From contig JAQQWL010000002.1 in the NCBI GenBank assembly GCA_038363925.1, positions 124,001 to 188,000 of the forward strand: a DNA stretch of 64,000 nt, in the 5' to 3' direction. A program made the translations under genes and the position numbers. Source of the DNA: Apiospora phragmitis (taxonomy: Eukaryota > Ascomycota > Sordariomycetes > Amphisphaeriales > Apiosporaceae). Of this stretch, positions 37,169 to 48,252 are shown in pieces. Below the pieces are notes generated by a model. It searched no databases. It saw nothing but the letters and a program-made list of their open reading frames with translations, and was not told the DNA's origin. Position 1 is the stretch's first letter. Each line of letters opens with the position of its first letter.

Positions 37169-38206
37169 ATATCGTGGAGTCAGCTAATCCGGTTCGTCAG
37201 TGACGACGATGAAGTACATTATGGCGAGCCAAAGATCACCACGGCCTCGGAACTCGAGTCTCTCCTTGAAAAGGGCGAATTGTTAGCGACTGAAGTGTTG
37301 GGTTCCAACCCATTTGAGGGCGACGCCACCGGGAAGGAGCTGAAGGTCAAGTCTCTACTCGGACCTTTAACTCCGAGAGATGTTCCCATTGTCCGTTGCA
37401 TTGGACTGAACTATATTAAGCATAGTAAGTCGACTGGTTATAGCATCTGCCAAGAAGGACTGCTTAAGGAGAGCGCGAAGCTGATTACCATGCTTCTCTT
37501 CAGTACAAGAAGGCGGCCGGAAACCACCGCCATACCCGTCCGTCTTTATCAAGCCGTCTGTATCCATAGCAGACTACGGCGAAGATATTCCCATACCCAA
37601 GGTGGCGGTGCAGGAAGACGGCCAGGTGGACTACGAGGGGAACTCTGCACAGTGATTGGCCAGGCAAGCAAGGAAATCCCTAAGGAGCAGGCACTGGATC
37701 ACATCGCAGGCTACGCGGCGGGCAACGACGTCTCGTCGCGCAGGTGGCAGCGAGACCCGGCATACGCCGGCGGAGTTCCGCAGTGGTGTTTCTCCAAGGG
37801 TTTTTACAAGTGGTGTCCCATGGGCCCTATGTGCTGGTTTCTCCCAAGGTAAGCATCAGCACGATGTGCCTTCCCCCATTCTCTACTTCCTGAAGAAGCA
37901 TGGAGCTGATGCAATACCTCGTCGAGGTCGTGGGCCTCCGCTGATAAGTTAGCTCAGAGAACATGGGTCAATGGAGAGTTGAGGCAAGACTCGGACACCA
38001 GCGATTTGCTGTTTGGGGTCAAAGAGATAGTGGCCTTCGTGAGCCAGGGCACCACACTTGAGAGAGGTACCGTCATCCTGACTGGAACACCGGCTGGTGT
38101 TGCCATGGGGATGAAAGAACCCAAGTACCTGGAAGACAGAGACGTGGTCGAAGTTGAGATCGAGGAACTTGGGAAACTCCGCAACAAGATGACTTTCCAA
38201 GCCTAA
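37169..38206 (+). CDS. Fumarylacetoacetate-hydrolase family protein, candidate fumarylpyruvate hydrolase (disrupted)
   Basis: FAH-fold metal-dependent hydrolase. Proposed exons are 37,169-37,424, 37,504-37,848 and about 37,927-38,206. Family features: VPIVRCIGLNY, IKPSVSIADYGEDI, the metal-binding DYEGELCTVIG, GYAAGNDVSSRRWQ, and the C-terminal SQGTTLERGTVILTGTPAGV. Repaired length is about 293 residues, as for FAHD2-like proteins. Oddities: the expected start of ISWSQLIRFV is ATA, not ATG; a G is missing in the run 37,637-37,640 (YEG then ELCTVIG); the frame slips again near 37,830 and 37,936; the conserved SKGFD is SKGFY. In the gentisate pathway such an enzyme cleaves fumarylpyruvate to fumarate and pyruvate, and a gentisate dioxygenase lies 1.4 kb downstream. 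Whether it is functional is uncertain. Confidence 0.8.
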
Positions 38207-38595
38207 CTAATGGATATGTGTATGAAATATTTATTGTCGAGTTTCTAGGTATGTATACGATGCTGGCTACTTGGATGATTCGAGACAAGCATCTTTATTC
38301 CACTGCTACGATGAATATTAGGTAGCCCCAAAAGGCTGAGAACGACCCCTGATTAGTTGTGGACCGTAGCAACTGTATGACATTCAATGGAGGTGCCCGG
38401 GATCGTCAGATCTCATTATTTCCACGGTAGCACTAGATCCACTTCGTTGTCCAAATCTTTACTCCTATTCGGAGGACGCCCAAATACTGAACTGACTTAT
38501 ATGTAGGCGCAATTCACTTCGTTCCAGGCTACTCTTCTTTGGCCGTCTCTTACAATCCAAACCTCATACTTAGACATACATTCTCTCTCATCATC
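38207..38595. other. Intergenic between FAA hydrolase and GFA genes
   Basis: No coding signal. Ends in a pyrimidine-rich leader (TTCTCTCTCATCATC) immediately before the GFA start codon. Confidence 0.5.
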
Positions 38596-39129
38596 ATGGT
38601 ACCAGATACAAGCCACGGTGCCTGCTTGTGTGGTAGCGTTAAGTTCCAGGTGGTTGGGAAACCCGAGAAAGTCCTAACGTGTTACTGCTCTGACTGCCAA
38701 AAGAACGCCGGCGGCCCATTCCAGGTTGTGTGTTCATCCCCCGATCAACATCTTTCTCTTGTTATAGACCTCGTTAAAGGCTAAGAAATGAGGTCCCAAA
38801 ACTCCAGATGGCCGCATTCCTGACGAGAAACATGGTTATATCCGACCCGAACGGCCATATCAAGAAGTACATGATAATAGAGGGCACGAAGAGGGGATTA
38901 CCCAAGGAGAAAATTCTGTGGCAACTGCGGTTGCACTCTATGGACGGTGCCATTGAAGTACGGGGACAAAGCATGTATGGTGAGGACTAGTCTTCTCGAG
39001 GATGGGTATGTTCAACCCCTTTTTTCTAGTCCGCGATCTCGCACATCTCAGACGCCGACTAACTATTGATTTATCATCCACAGTCTTAACAAGTATGGTT
39101 CGGGACAAGATGTGTTCCTTCAACGGTAG
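38596..39129 (+). CDS. GFA / Mss4-like zinc-domain protein (one frameshift)
   Basis: Small protein of the glutathione-dependent formaldehyde-activating enzyme (GFA) domain family, about 124 residues. Exons are 38,596-38,724, 38,808-39,005 and 39,084-39,129, all GT-AG. The expected zinc ligands are present: CLCG, CYCSDC and, after repair of the frame, CGNCGC. The stretch FLTRNMVISD followed by LWTVPLKYGDKA is typical. The frame is broken in the A-run 38,910-38,913, apparently one A too many. Most fungal members have no proven formaldehyde activity. Its placement between the FAA hydrolase and gentisate dioxygenase genes is suggestive, because one route of maleylpyruvate isomerisation uses glutathione, but that link is speculation. 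Confidence 0.72.
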
Positions 39130-39428
39130 ACCCGTCATGGGGGTTTTAGGCAACACCATCGCAAAGCGCCTGGACCGAGCAGGAAACTCTCATCGAAGAG
39201 CACATCGCATTGCGGTTTCCTGGGTTTGTCGATGCAATTCGAGCTCAAGATGTTTCCGAGAACGGATCGGGACGGTTCCGTGTGGAGACGTGGGTTTGGG
39301 GACCTTTCCGCACCTGCCCCATTCCCACTGCCCCAGAAATGATCTCCAATATTGACACTCTTCTCGAGCGGGCAGGCGGGGATGGTTTCGCGAATGATTC
39401 CCTCGGCAATTGCTTTCCCCCGGGGTAA
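39130..39428 (+). other. Short open frame of unknown nature
   Basis: A plus-strand frame from about 39,150 to the TAA at 39,426-39,428 reads SAWTEQETLIEEHIALRFPG and RFRVETWVWGPFRTCP with no start of its own. It could be a remnant of another gene or the true last exon of a longer product. No family recognised. Confidence 0.25.
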
Positions 39429-39644
39429 TGGAGTTTTGTCACTTTTGTAACGGCCGCTAGTTTGCTTAAGCCTGAGCGGTGAAGTCGTCCAACACTCTCA
39501 CGTTCAACACCATAGAATCAACCCTACTAGTCTGATCGTTCCACGCTACCAAATTGGAACCCAAGATTCGTTAGCTTTTCGAGAACCCTCCCATAGACTT
39601 TAGAAGCTCCGAAAGCCAAGCCGGAAACACTCGACCGAACAGGC

Positions 39645-40877
39645 ATGGCCACTAACCAGAACGAGCCCAATGCCACGCCGGGCAGCGCTTCCCGGGAGGA
39701 AGTGAAGGCCGCCTACCTCCAACGCCTGCCGTCCAAGAACCTGGCCCCGCTCTGGACCGTCATGGGCGCCATGGTGCCACCGCGGCCCGCGCCCAAAGCC
39801 GCGGTGGCCCTGTGGCGCTACGACGACGAGGCGCGCCCCTGCTGCTCCAAGCGGGCGAGGTTGTCGACGCGCACGAGGCCGAGCGCCGCGTCCTTATGCT
39901 CGTCAACCCGAGCCTGCGCGCGCCCTACACCACCGACACCCTGTACGCGGGCCTGCAGCTGATCCTGCCGGGCGAGACGGCGCCGGCGCACCGGCACACG
40001 GCGTTCGCGCTGCGGTTCATCGTCGAGGGCGAGCGGGGGTTCACGGCGGTGGGCGGGAAGAAGGTTTACATGAGCCGTGGGGATGTCATTTTGACGCCGA
40101 GTTGGCAGTGGCATGACCATGGGCACGAAGGTTTGTATTGTTGAGAGACCATGTGTGTGTTTTTGCAGTGGAAAGGGAAGTGCTTATGTGAATAAACAAC
40201 ATCAGGCGACGGTCCTATGATCTGGCTCGACGGGCTTGATCTGCCGCTCTACCAAGCTTTCCCGACCAATTTTGCCGAGATGTACTCGGAGAGCCGGTAT
40301 CCGAGCGAGTGAGTCTCATTGGCAGTCACCACGTGATGAGTCGGGACACATTCGTGCCAACCCGCAGAGAAATGCATTGACTGACCGACTTCCCCCTTCC
40401 CAGGCCGTCCGACGAAGACGCCCTCCTCAAGATCCCCTGGTCCCAGGTCCAAGCCGCCCTCGACGCGCAGCCGGGCGACCACGCCATCTACCACTACACG
40501 CTCCCGAGCTACACCGTCTCCCCGACGCTTGACTCGTTCCCTCGGCGGCGCCGCTGTCGCGCACCATCGGGGGCCAGGCCGAGCGGGTCCGGGCTGGCAC
40601 CGCGAGCGCGCCGGTGCGCGAGGCCTGCTCTTTTGTCTATCATTGCTTCGAGGGCGCGGGCCGGACGCGGCTGCGGCTTGCGGACGGGGTCTCCAAGGAG
40701 GAGGTCGAGTGGCGGCGGGGCGATACGTTTGCGGTGCCGGCTTGGACGGAGGTGGTGCATGAGGCGGACGCGGGGGAGGCGGGCGGGGCGAGTTATCTGT
40801 TTGCGGTGAATGATCTGCCGCTGCTGCGGAACTTGGGCATGTATAAACGAGAAGGGGATGATGGCATGGGTCGCTGA
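39645..40877 (+). CDS. Gentisate 1,2-dioxygenase (bicupin; two single-base frame breaks)
   Basis: Fe(II) extradiol-type dioxygenase that opens the ring of gentisate (2,5-dihydroxybenzoate) to maleylpyruvate; cytosolic. Exons are 39,645-40,130, 40,206-40,308 and 40,404-40,877. The N-terminal cupin has the characteristic [16 protein letters not shown] (metal His pair) and [18 protein letters not shown] followed by [12 protein letters not shown], close to the family signature. The second cupin includes [16 protein letters not shown] and [16 protein letters not shown]. Repaired length is 354 residues, normal. One C is missing in the C-run 39,836-39,839 (DDEARP then LLLQAGEVV) and one in 40,539-40,541 (SPTLDSF then PSAAPLSR). 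With the FAA hydrolase upstream on the same strand it forms a probable gentisate/salicylate catabolic group. Confidence 0.88.
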
Positions 40878-42760
40878 AAGAAAGCTCCCCTTTCTCGACG
40901 CATGTTGGTGTGCCTGTATGTATGTGTAAGTATGCAGAAGATTGTTGTCACAACTTACTGAAAGGGAGTATCCCTGAGTACCACCGTAACAAACCATTAT
41001 TGGGTGTTGCTATGTGGTTACGATTAAGAGATTGATATACTTATAGAAACTTACCCTTTAATGCGCTGATATCATAATACTGGCCTTCTTCCACAAGGCT
41101 ATTCAGACATAAGCAACCCCCAACCGGCCGCCAGACATCTCCGCTTCAACCACCATCTGTCATGAGAACAGGACGAGAGTTGCCCAAGCTGGTGATTTCA
41201 GGTTGTCCTTTTTTAGGACTCGTGCTCGATGTGGGATTTGTACTGTTCATCTGTTAGGGGTGGTAGAGACGTCAGCACTTGGAGGCAAGGCATTGACTCT
41301 CACCTCGAACGGGTCGCTGCTACTATGTCATGATAAGTTATCTGATGGTATAACGACGACGGATGGCGCGTGTTTCCGTGGTTCGGACGAAGGTGAAGTG
41401 TCTCAAAGACGGTAATGTAGATTAGCCCTGCTAGAATTTATATGCGGCAAACAGGCTGAGGACCAGTTGGAGGTTGGCTCATTGACGATTCAGGAGTTGC
41501 TCCGAGCACGCAATCCCCCCCTCCTCTTCCCCAGGACCGGAAAGCCCCCCGAAGGCTTTTACCAAAATGGACGATACTCACAATTCATATATCACCCACA
41601 ACCAGAGAATCCGATTCCGGTCCATTAATATCTAAGTATGGTAGTATAAAAGCTATCCAGTAAGGCCTTTCCGAGATCGTCGATGTCAACACATATTCAC
41701 TGCGGACTGTCCAATCCGAATTAGCACGATATCTTGGCTAGTGGATATCACGGGAGGGCCAAGTGGATGGAATCTGGGAAACACTACAACACACTTACTG
41801 GGCTTGTTAGACACTAGGTAACTATTTCGACATAATGCTCCTCTTCGGTTGAATTTCCGTATTAAGCAACCATGTAGGTCGTCCAGTATGAGTGGACTGA
41901 TCTATGACATGCAAGACCAGCACCATCAGGTTTTGACCATGATGGTCTACATTTGAGAATCGTGTCTCTCAAGACCTCCTACTCTCGCCTCCATAAGATA
42001 CAATTGATACCGTGCGTACTGGCGATTCTCCATAGACCTGCAAGCCTGCCAGTGGTTAACGCTCTGCTGTGTGCTGCCTCTTAGTGCAGGGGAGCATATC
42101 TGGGCGGATCTGGTTCCGCCAACTGGTATGTATTGGCCAACCCCACTTTATTTTCGGGGTCATGATGATTGAGCGCATCCCGACTCGGCCGAACACTAAA
42201 TCAACCGGGTGCCGAATCCGTAATCGCGAAGTTAGGTATTGCTGAAACTCTTTCGCAATAAACATCAATTGATTCTCTAGGATGAGAAGTACTGATTCCA
42301 AAATGCTGTTTTTGTCGTTTGCACAAGCACAACTGACCGATCGGATCCAGATCTGATCTGGTCTCTGCTGGGGGGTTGGAATCAGCTACGAACCTATGAC
42401 CTCATCATGCGGCCCCACGAAGCATAGCTCTCCCCCCAAGCTCCAGCCCGCCGTCGTCCCGCGACAAAAGACCGAGCGAGCGAGCAGTTACGTCGTTGTG
42501 CCTGGCTAGACCTGTAGATTCATTAGAACTTGGACGGCCGCATGTTGTCAGTGTGACGGATGCTTCGGAGCTCAAACAAGTTCTCACATATAACAATCAA
42601 CACTGCCATTCTCTTGACTCTTCTCGGCTTGGCTTGACATCCTTTCGTCGCTCCCACCTTGTACACCACACTTCTCCCCTCCTTCTTTCGGGTTTTCCAC
42701 CTCCTCGATTCTCTGTCGCACACTAGATTAAAAAGATAAAGAAACAATTGGCCAGCGAAA
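40878..42760. other. Long intergenic region, no supported gene
   Basis: About 1.9 kb between the gentisate dioxygenase stop and the phosphate carrier start. Only short frames without motif or splice support. The last 150 bp before 42,761, rich in pyrimidines (CTTCTCCCCTCCTTCTTTC), is the likely promoter and leader of the phosphate carrier. Confidence 0.5.
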
Positions 42761-43820
42761 ATGTCGAAAAACGCGCAGAAGCCCAAGTCAACCATTGAGT
42801 TGTACTCGCCGACTTACTTCGCAGCCTGCACCTTGGGCGGCATCATTGGTACGTCGCATTGGCTGACCTGTCGCGGGACGAAGAAACATTCAAGTTTGCT
42901 GACTGATGCGCGCGAACGATAGCCTGTGGTCCGACGCATACCTCGGTGACGCCTCTCGATCTCGTCAAGTGCAGGCGGCAAGTCGACTCCTCCATCTACA
43001 AGTCCAACGCGCAGGCCTTCCGCAAGATCTACGCCACCGAGGGGCTGCGGGGCATCTTCACGGGTTGGGCGCCCACGTACGTCGGCTACTCCTTCCAGGG
43101 CGCGGGCAAGTACGGCTTCTACGAGGTCTTCAAGTACTACTACGGCGAGAAGCTGTTCCCGAACGCGCCCAAGACGCTGGTGTACCTGGGCGCCAGCGCG
43201 TCGGCCGAGTTCCTGGCCGACATCGCGCTGTGCCCGTGGGAGTCGATCAAGGTGCGCATGCAGACGACGATCCCGCCCTACGCCAAGGGCCTGGGCGAGG
43301 GCTGGAGCAAGGTGACGCAGAAGGAGGGGGTCGCGGGCCTGTACAAGGGCCTCTACCCGCTCTGGGGCCGGCAGATCCCCTACACCATGGTCAAGTTCGC
43401 CAGCTTCGAGAAGACGGTCGAGCTCATCTACAAGCAGCTCGGCAAGCCCAAGGAGGCGTACACGACGCTGCAGCAGACGGGGGTGTCGTTCCTGGGCGGC
43501 TACATCGCGGGCATCGGGTGCGCCGTCGTGAGCCACCCGGCCGACGTCATGGTGTCCAAGCTGAACGCGGACCGCAAGCCGGGCGAGGGCGCCATGACGG
43601 CCGTGGGCCGCATCTACCAGAATATCGGGTTCAAGGGACTCTGGAACGGACTGCCCGTCCGTATCGTCATGATCGGTACCCTGACGGCCTTCCAGTGGCT
43701 GATCTACGATTCGTTCAAGGTCTACCTCGGAGTAAGTTTCATCCTTCTTTGCTTGAACCACTGTTGCACGACAATCTGACTAACAACACTTCGCAGCTCC
43801 CGACAACTGGAGGTCACTAG
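42761..43820 (+). CDS. Mitochondrial phosphate carrier protein
   Basis: Member of the mitochondrial carrier family that imports inorganic phosphate across the inner membrane for ATP synthesis. Exons are 42,761-42,848, 42,923-43,731 and 43,797-43,820, giving 306 residues with no frame problem. The three repeats each carry the carrier signature: [16 protein letters not shown] and PADVMVSK. Phosphate-carrier hallmarks include [45 protein letters not shown] and [16 protein letters not shown]. The final exon encodes only LPTTGGH. No mitochondrial presequence is apparent, as usual for fungal members of the PIC2/MIR1 group; which of the two it corresponds to is not determined. Confidence 0.95.
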
Positions 43821-44470
43821 ACACGGGACGCTAGACATCGGGAATGTGTAGAACTGCTTGTCGTTTGAGTTGAATTAGAATGGTGTTCAAGGCGTTGTTG
43901 TGGTTATATCCCAGTGTAGATGGGTAGCGTAATGAACTTTGAAGATTTACTTGCCATGCCAAAGCTCTGCCGGGCAGAAGTGTGTGTACATGCCGCTTGT
44001 AAGGCTACAAGAACCTTTTTCTTGAAGACACACTTTGTGACACAGCAACAGATGCACCACTAATCCAGCCACAAAGCCAATGGTTGAAATATTTCATCTA
44101 TCGTATCTCTGTTGTTATTGACAATTCAATTCGTAGCACCAATCAAAAGGTGCGATACGAGCTTGGAGGTTGGACGGGATTTATGCCATCATCATTCCAG
44201 AGCAAGCAAGGGTCCGTTCCCAGTTCCCCACGCAACAGCTCGGCTTCTGATTAGGTCAAATGACATCGAATCCATGCACCCAGCTCCCAACCCCGATAAC
44301 CATCCTCCAGCACTACGACTCTACAACCCCAACACTCACTACACACCACCTGGCAATCCGATATTTGCAGATGAGCATGGGCATGATGTGGTAGAGACGA
44401 TTTCACCTCCCAGGCTCTTCCTCTGATGTGCATCCCCGCCTAGCCTGCTGGAGGCAGAGCTGCCGCCGTC
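43821..44470. other. Intergenic between phosphate carrier and VPS39
   Basis: No supported gene; holds the 3' flank of the carrier and the 5' flank of VPS39, both on the plus strand. Confidence 0.5.
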
Positions 44471-47400
44471 ATGCTTTCTGCCTTTACCGCCCGCCCCATC
44501 ATCGAGCTCAAGGCGCGCGACAAGTCCAAGATCGAGACCATCCTCGCAAATGGTATGTATTGCCTACTGATTACTTGCCGACATGGTCATTTGCTGAAAA
44601 GTCTCCAAATTTCTCAGGCGATCGCGTGCTTGTGGGCTTGAACACAGGCTCTCTACGGGTTTACCGACTCAACAATATCTCCCTCTCCAATGGCAACAGC
44701 AACAACAACAACAAGAACAACACCACCACCACATACCACTACGCCCATGCTAACAACGGCAGCACCACATCCGAGCCCAGCAGCCTCCCCGACACCATAA
44801 CACCTCCGAACTCCCAATCCGGCCCGCGGTCCTCGAAACCCACCGACCTCCTGCGCGAGGTCGAGAAGTTCTCCACGCGCGCCGTCGAGCAGCTGGCCAT
44901 CATCAAAGAAGCCAACACCCTCATCTCCCTCTCCAACTACCATGTCTCCCTCTACGACCTCCAGACCTACGAGCTCATCGAGACCATCCAGCGCACCAAG
45001 AATGCGAGCTGCTTTGCCGTCACGAGCAACATTGTCAAAGATGGCGCCACCGGCATCCCCGAGATCATCTCCCGCCTCGCCGTCGCTGTCAAGAGGAGGC
45101 TGTTGCTGTGGAGCTGGCACGAGAGCGAGCTGGGCGACGAAGTCACCGAGATCGTCCTGCCCGAAGCCATTCGCAGCGTGACCTGGGCCACGGCCACCAA
45201 GATTGTCTGCGGCATGAATGCTGGTTTTGTTCTCGTCGATGTCGAGACCTCCATCACGACCGAAATTGCCGCCGCCGCCACTGCCGCGACGGGACAGGCA
45301 AGCCGTTTTGGGGCGGCCAGCATGGGCTACATGGGACTCGGCGGCTACATGCCCAAGCCGCTGGCTGCGAAGCTAGCGGACGGCGGGATGCTGCTGGCCA
45401 AGGATATCAACACATTGTTCATCGACACCGACGGCAAGCCCATTGAAAAACGCCAGATCCCATGGCAAAATGCACCCGACAACATCGGTTATAGTTACCC
45501 CTACATACTGGCCTTGCAACCGCCGAGCAAGGGCGCCCTCGAAGTTCGAAATCCAGACACTCTCAGCCTCCTGCAGAACATCAACCTGCCCGGTGCGGCC
45601 CAGTTGCACTTCCCGCCGCCGACCTACAGCCTGGCCCATGCCGGGAAAGGCTTCCACATCAGTAGTGACAGGTGCGTATGGAAGATGGACGCCACCGACT
45701 ACGACGCCCAGGTCTCGGACCTCATACAGCAGGGTTTGCTCGACGAGGCCATCAGCGTCCTGGGGATGCTCGAAGACGCGCTGCTCAAGGATAAGACCGG
45801 GACTATGCGCGAAGTCAAGATGCGGAAGGCCGAGGTGCTGTTCAAAGCCAAGCGGTACAGGGAGAGTATGGATCTCTTCAACGAGGATGAAGTGCGGGCC
45901 CCTCCCGAGCGAGTACTGAAGCTGTTCCCGCGGATGATTGCCGGTGATTTATCTGGGAAGCGCAGGCGGACGAAGAAACGGTCGCGACGGCATCGGAGAC
46001 AGACCAGCACGAGGAAGACGGTCCGTCAGATGAAAAGAAGACAGTAGACGGAGATGAGGCCAAGGACGAACCCATCGAAGCTGCGTCTCCATCCAAAGCG
46101 GGTGCCGGCGCCTTTTCCAAGTATTGGCCCCTTGGCGGCGGACACAAGAAGACCGACTCTGATGCTGCTTCCATTATGTCCAAGAAGGGCCCAGCCACAA
46201 CCTTGAAGGATGATGATGCTTCCAGCATCAAAGGGTCGGACGTTGCTTCAGTCACCAATGCCAAGGACGAAGGGCCCCTGTCTGGCGACGACCTGAAGTC
46301 GGCCGTGGGAGAGCTCAGGTCATATCTTGCCGGTACACGTGCTCGCCTCCAGCGATACATCGACCCTGTTACCGGCAAGCTGAAGCGCCAAGCCTCGTCC
46401 TCCACGGAACCCTCGATAAGCTCGACCGAGGACCCATTCACCACATTACTCACGGGCTCAGCTGACCCCGAATCCGACCAACAATTGGCAGAGACTTTAC
46501 GGACCACCTTCATCATTGTTGATACCGCGCTGTTCCGAGCCTATATGTACAGTACGCCAGCGTTGGCTTCCTCTCTCTTCCGGATTGCCAACTTCTGCGA
46601 CCCGAAGGTCGTGAACGAGAAGCTCCTCGAAAGCCACCGCTACAACGACCTGGTGGAGTTCTTCAATGGCAAGAAACTGCATCGCGAAGCTTTGACTTTG
46701 CTGCGGCGTTTTGGGACAGCATCAGACGAGCCCAATGGTGACGGCGAGAAACCTGCTATGGGCGCCAACGATGTCCATGTGGACGTTGCGCAGGCAGATA
46801 GTCCTCTCGCAATACCCATCAATCCATCCGAGATCCCGCGTCAACTACGTGGGCCTCAACGGACCGTCATGTACCTCCAGGCTCTTCCGCCAGATCTGAT
46901 CGACTTGATACTAGAGTTTGCCGAATGGGTACTCAAACGAGATCCCGACTTGGGCATGGATGTCTTCTTGGCCGATTCGGAGAACGCCGAGACACTACCC
47001 CGAGAGCGAGTATTGAAGTACCTGAGTGACATCGATGAGCTGCTCGAGATCAGGTACCTCGAACATATCATTGGCGAGCTGGGAGACGCCACGCCGGATT
47101 TCCACAACAGACTGGCGGAGCTTTTCATCGATGTACTGAAGGCCGGGGGAGGTGACGAACACGGCGGCAATGAGGGCGAGAAGGCGCCGATGATGCAACG
47201 GCTGATTAAGTTCCTGCGGGAAAGTAGGCAGTACAGTCTTAGTCGGGCTTACAGCATTATTCCCCGAGATGGTAGGTTTTCTGTTACTGCCCAGGTGTAT
47301 GCCGATATAACGTCTCGAGACCCAGAGCTAACCCGAGTGAGTGACAGATTCGGCTTTCTACGAGGCGCAGGCTGTGATCTTGTCCAATATGGGCTCCCAT

Positions 47401-48252
47401 AAGCAAGCCTTGGATATATACGTCTTCAAAATGCAGGACTACGGCAAGGCGGAAGAGTGAGTTGGATCAGTTCGGAAAACCGCTCTTGATCGGGTAACTG
47501 ACAAAAACTGTAATTCAAATAGGTACTGCAACCGTATACACAAACTCCAAAGCGAGCCCAGCAGGCCGCCCTCGCCCACTTCCCGCCGGGACGATCGCCC
47601 GTCCTCGGCCAAGCCAGCCTTCTCCGTCCTGCAGCAGACTCAACCTCCACCTCCTCAAGCTCCAGATCAGCAGTATCAGGACGACCCAGACGGCGCCCCG
47701 TCCATCTACCACACCCTGCTCAGCCTCTACCTCACGCCAGCCCCGCCCCACAAGCCGAACCTGGAACCGGCGCTGGACCTGCTCTCAAAGCACGGCTCGC
47801 GGCTGCCGGCGGCGTCGACGCTGTCGCTCATCCCCGATGGCCTGCCGGCGACCAAGCTGGAGTCGTACTTCAGCGGGCGCATCCGGGCGGCCAATTCGCG
47901 GCTGGCAGAGTCGCGGGTCGTAGAGGGGCTGCGGAAAACGTTGCTGGTGGATACGCAGGCGATGCTGCTGCTGGGCGACGGGCTTGATGTCCCTGGTGGT
48001 GGCGGCGCTCAGGGCATTAGCAGCGGCGGCGGGGGACGCAACCGTCGCGTCGTGGTCGGCGAGGAGCGCGTCTGCGGCGTCTGCCACAAGCGGCTCGGGA
48101 ACAGCGTCGTGGCTGTCCTGCCGGACAACGGGGTCGTGCACTACGGCTGTCTCGGGCGGACGGGCGGGGGGCCCACGGGGTTGAGGGGGAAGGGGCAGGT
48201 GGCTGGGTCTTGGGGGAGAGTTCTTGAAGAACGAACGGGGCTGGATAGCTGA
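44471..48252 (+). CDS. VPS39: VPS39/VAM6-type HOPS subunit (one frameshift)
   Basis: Subunit of the HOPS tethering complex at the vacuole, also used at vacuole-mitochondrion contacts. Exons are 44,471-44,552, 44,618-47,271, 47,348-47,456 and 47,523-48,252, about 1,191 residues. The N-terminal CNH (citron-homology) beta-propeller begins MLSAFTARPIIELKARDKSKIETIL and includes LIIKEANTLISLS-type repeats. The middle is alpha-helical with VPS39 domain 1 (ALFRAYMYSTPALASSLFRI). VPS39 domain 2 lies near RLAESRVVEGLRKTLLV, and a C-terminal zinc-finger-like CGVCHKRLGNSVVAVLPD then HYGC ends the protein. An Asn-rich insertion (SNNNNKNN) sits early in the propeller. One G is missing in the run 45,955-45,957 (IAGDLSG then EAQADEETVATA); as this gene is normally important, a sequence error is likely. 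Confidence 0.9.

Noticed and set aside
42814..43761. Long minus-strand frame over the phosphate carrier
   Set aside because: Low-complexity shadow created by GC-rich third positions; the plus strand is an unambiguous carrier.
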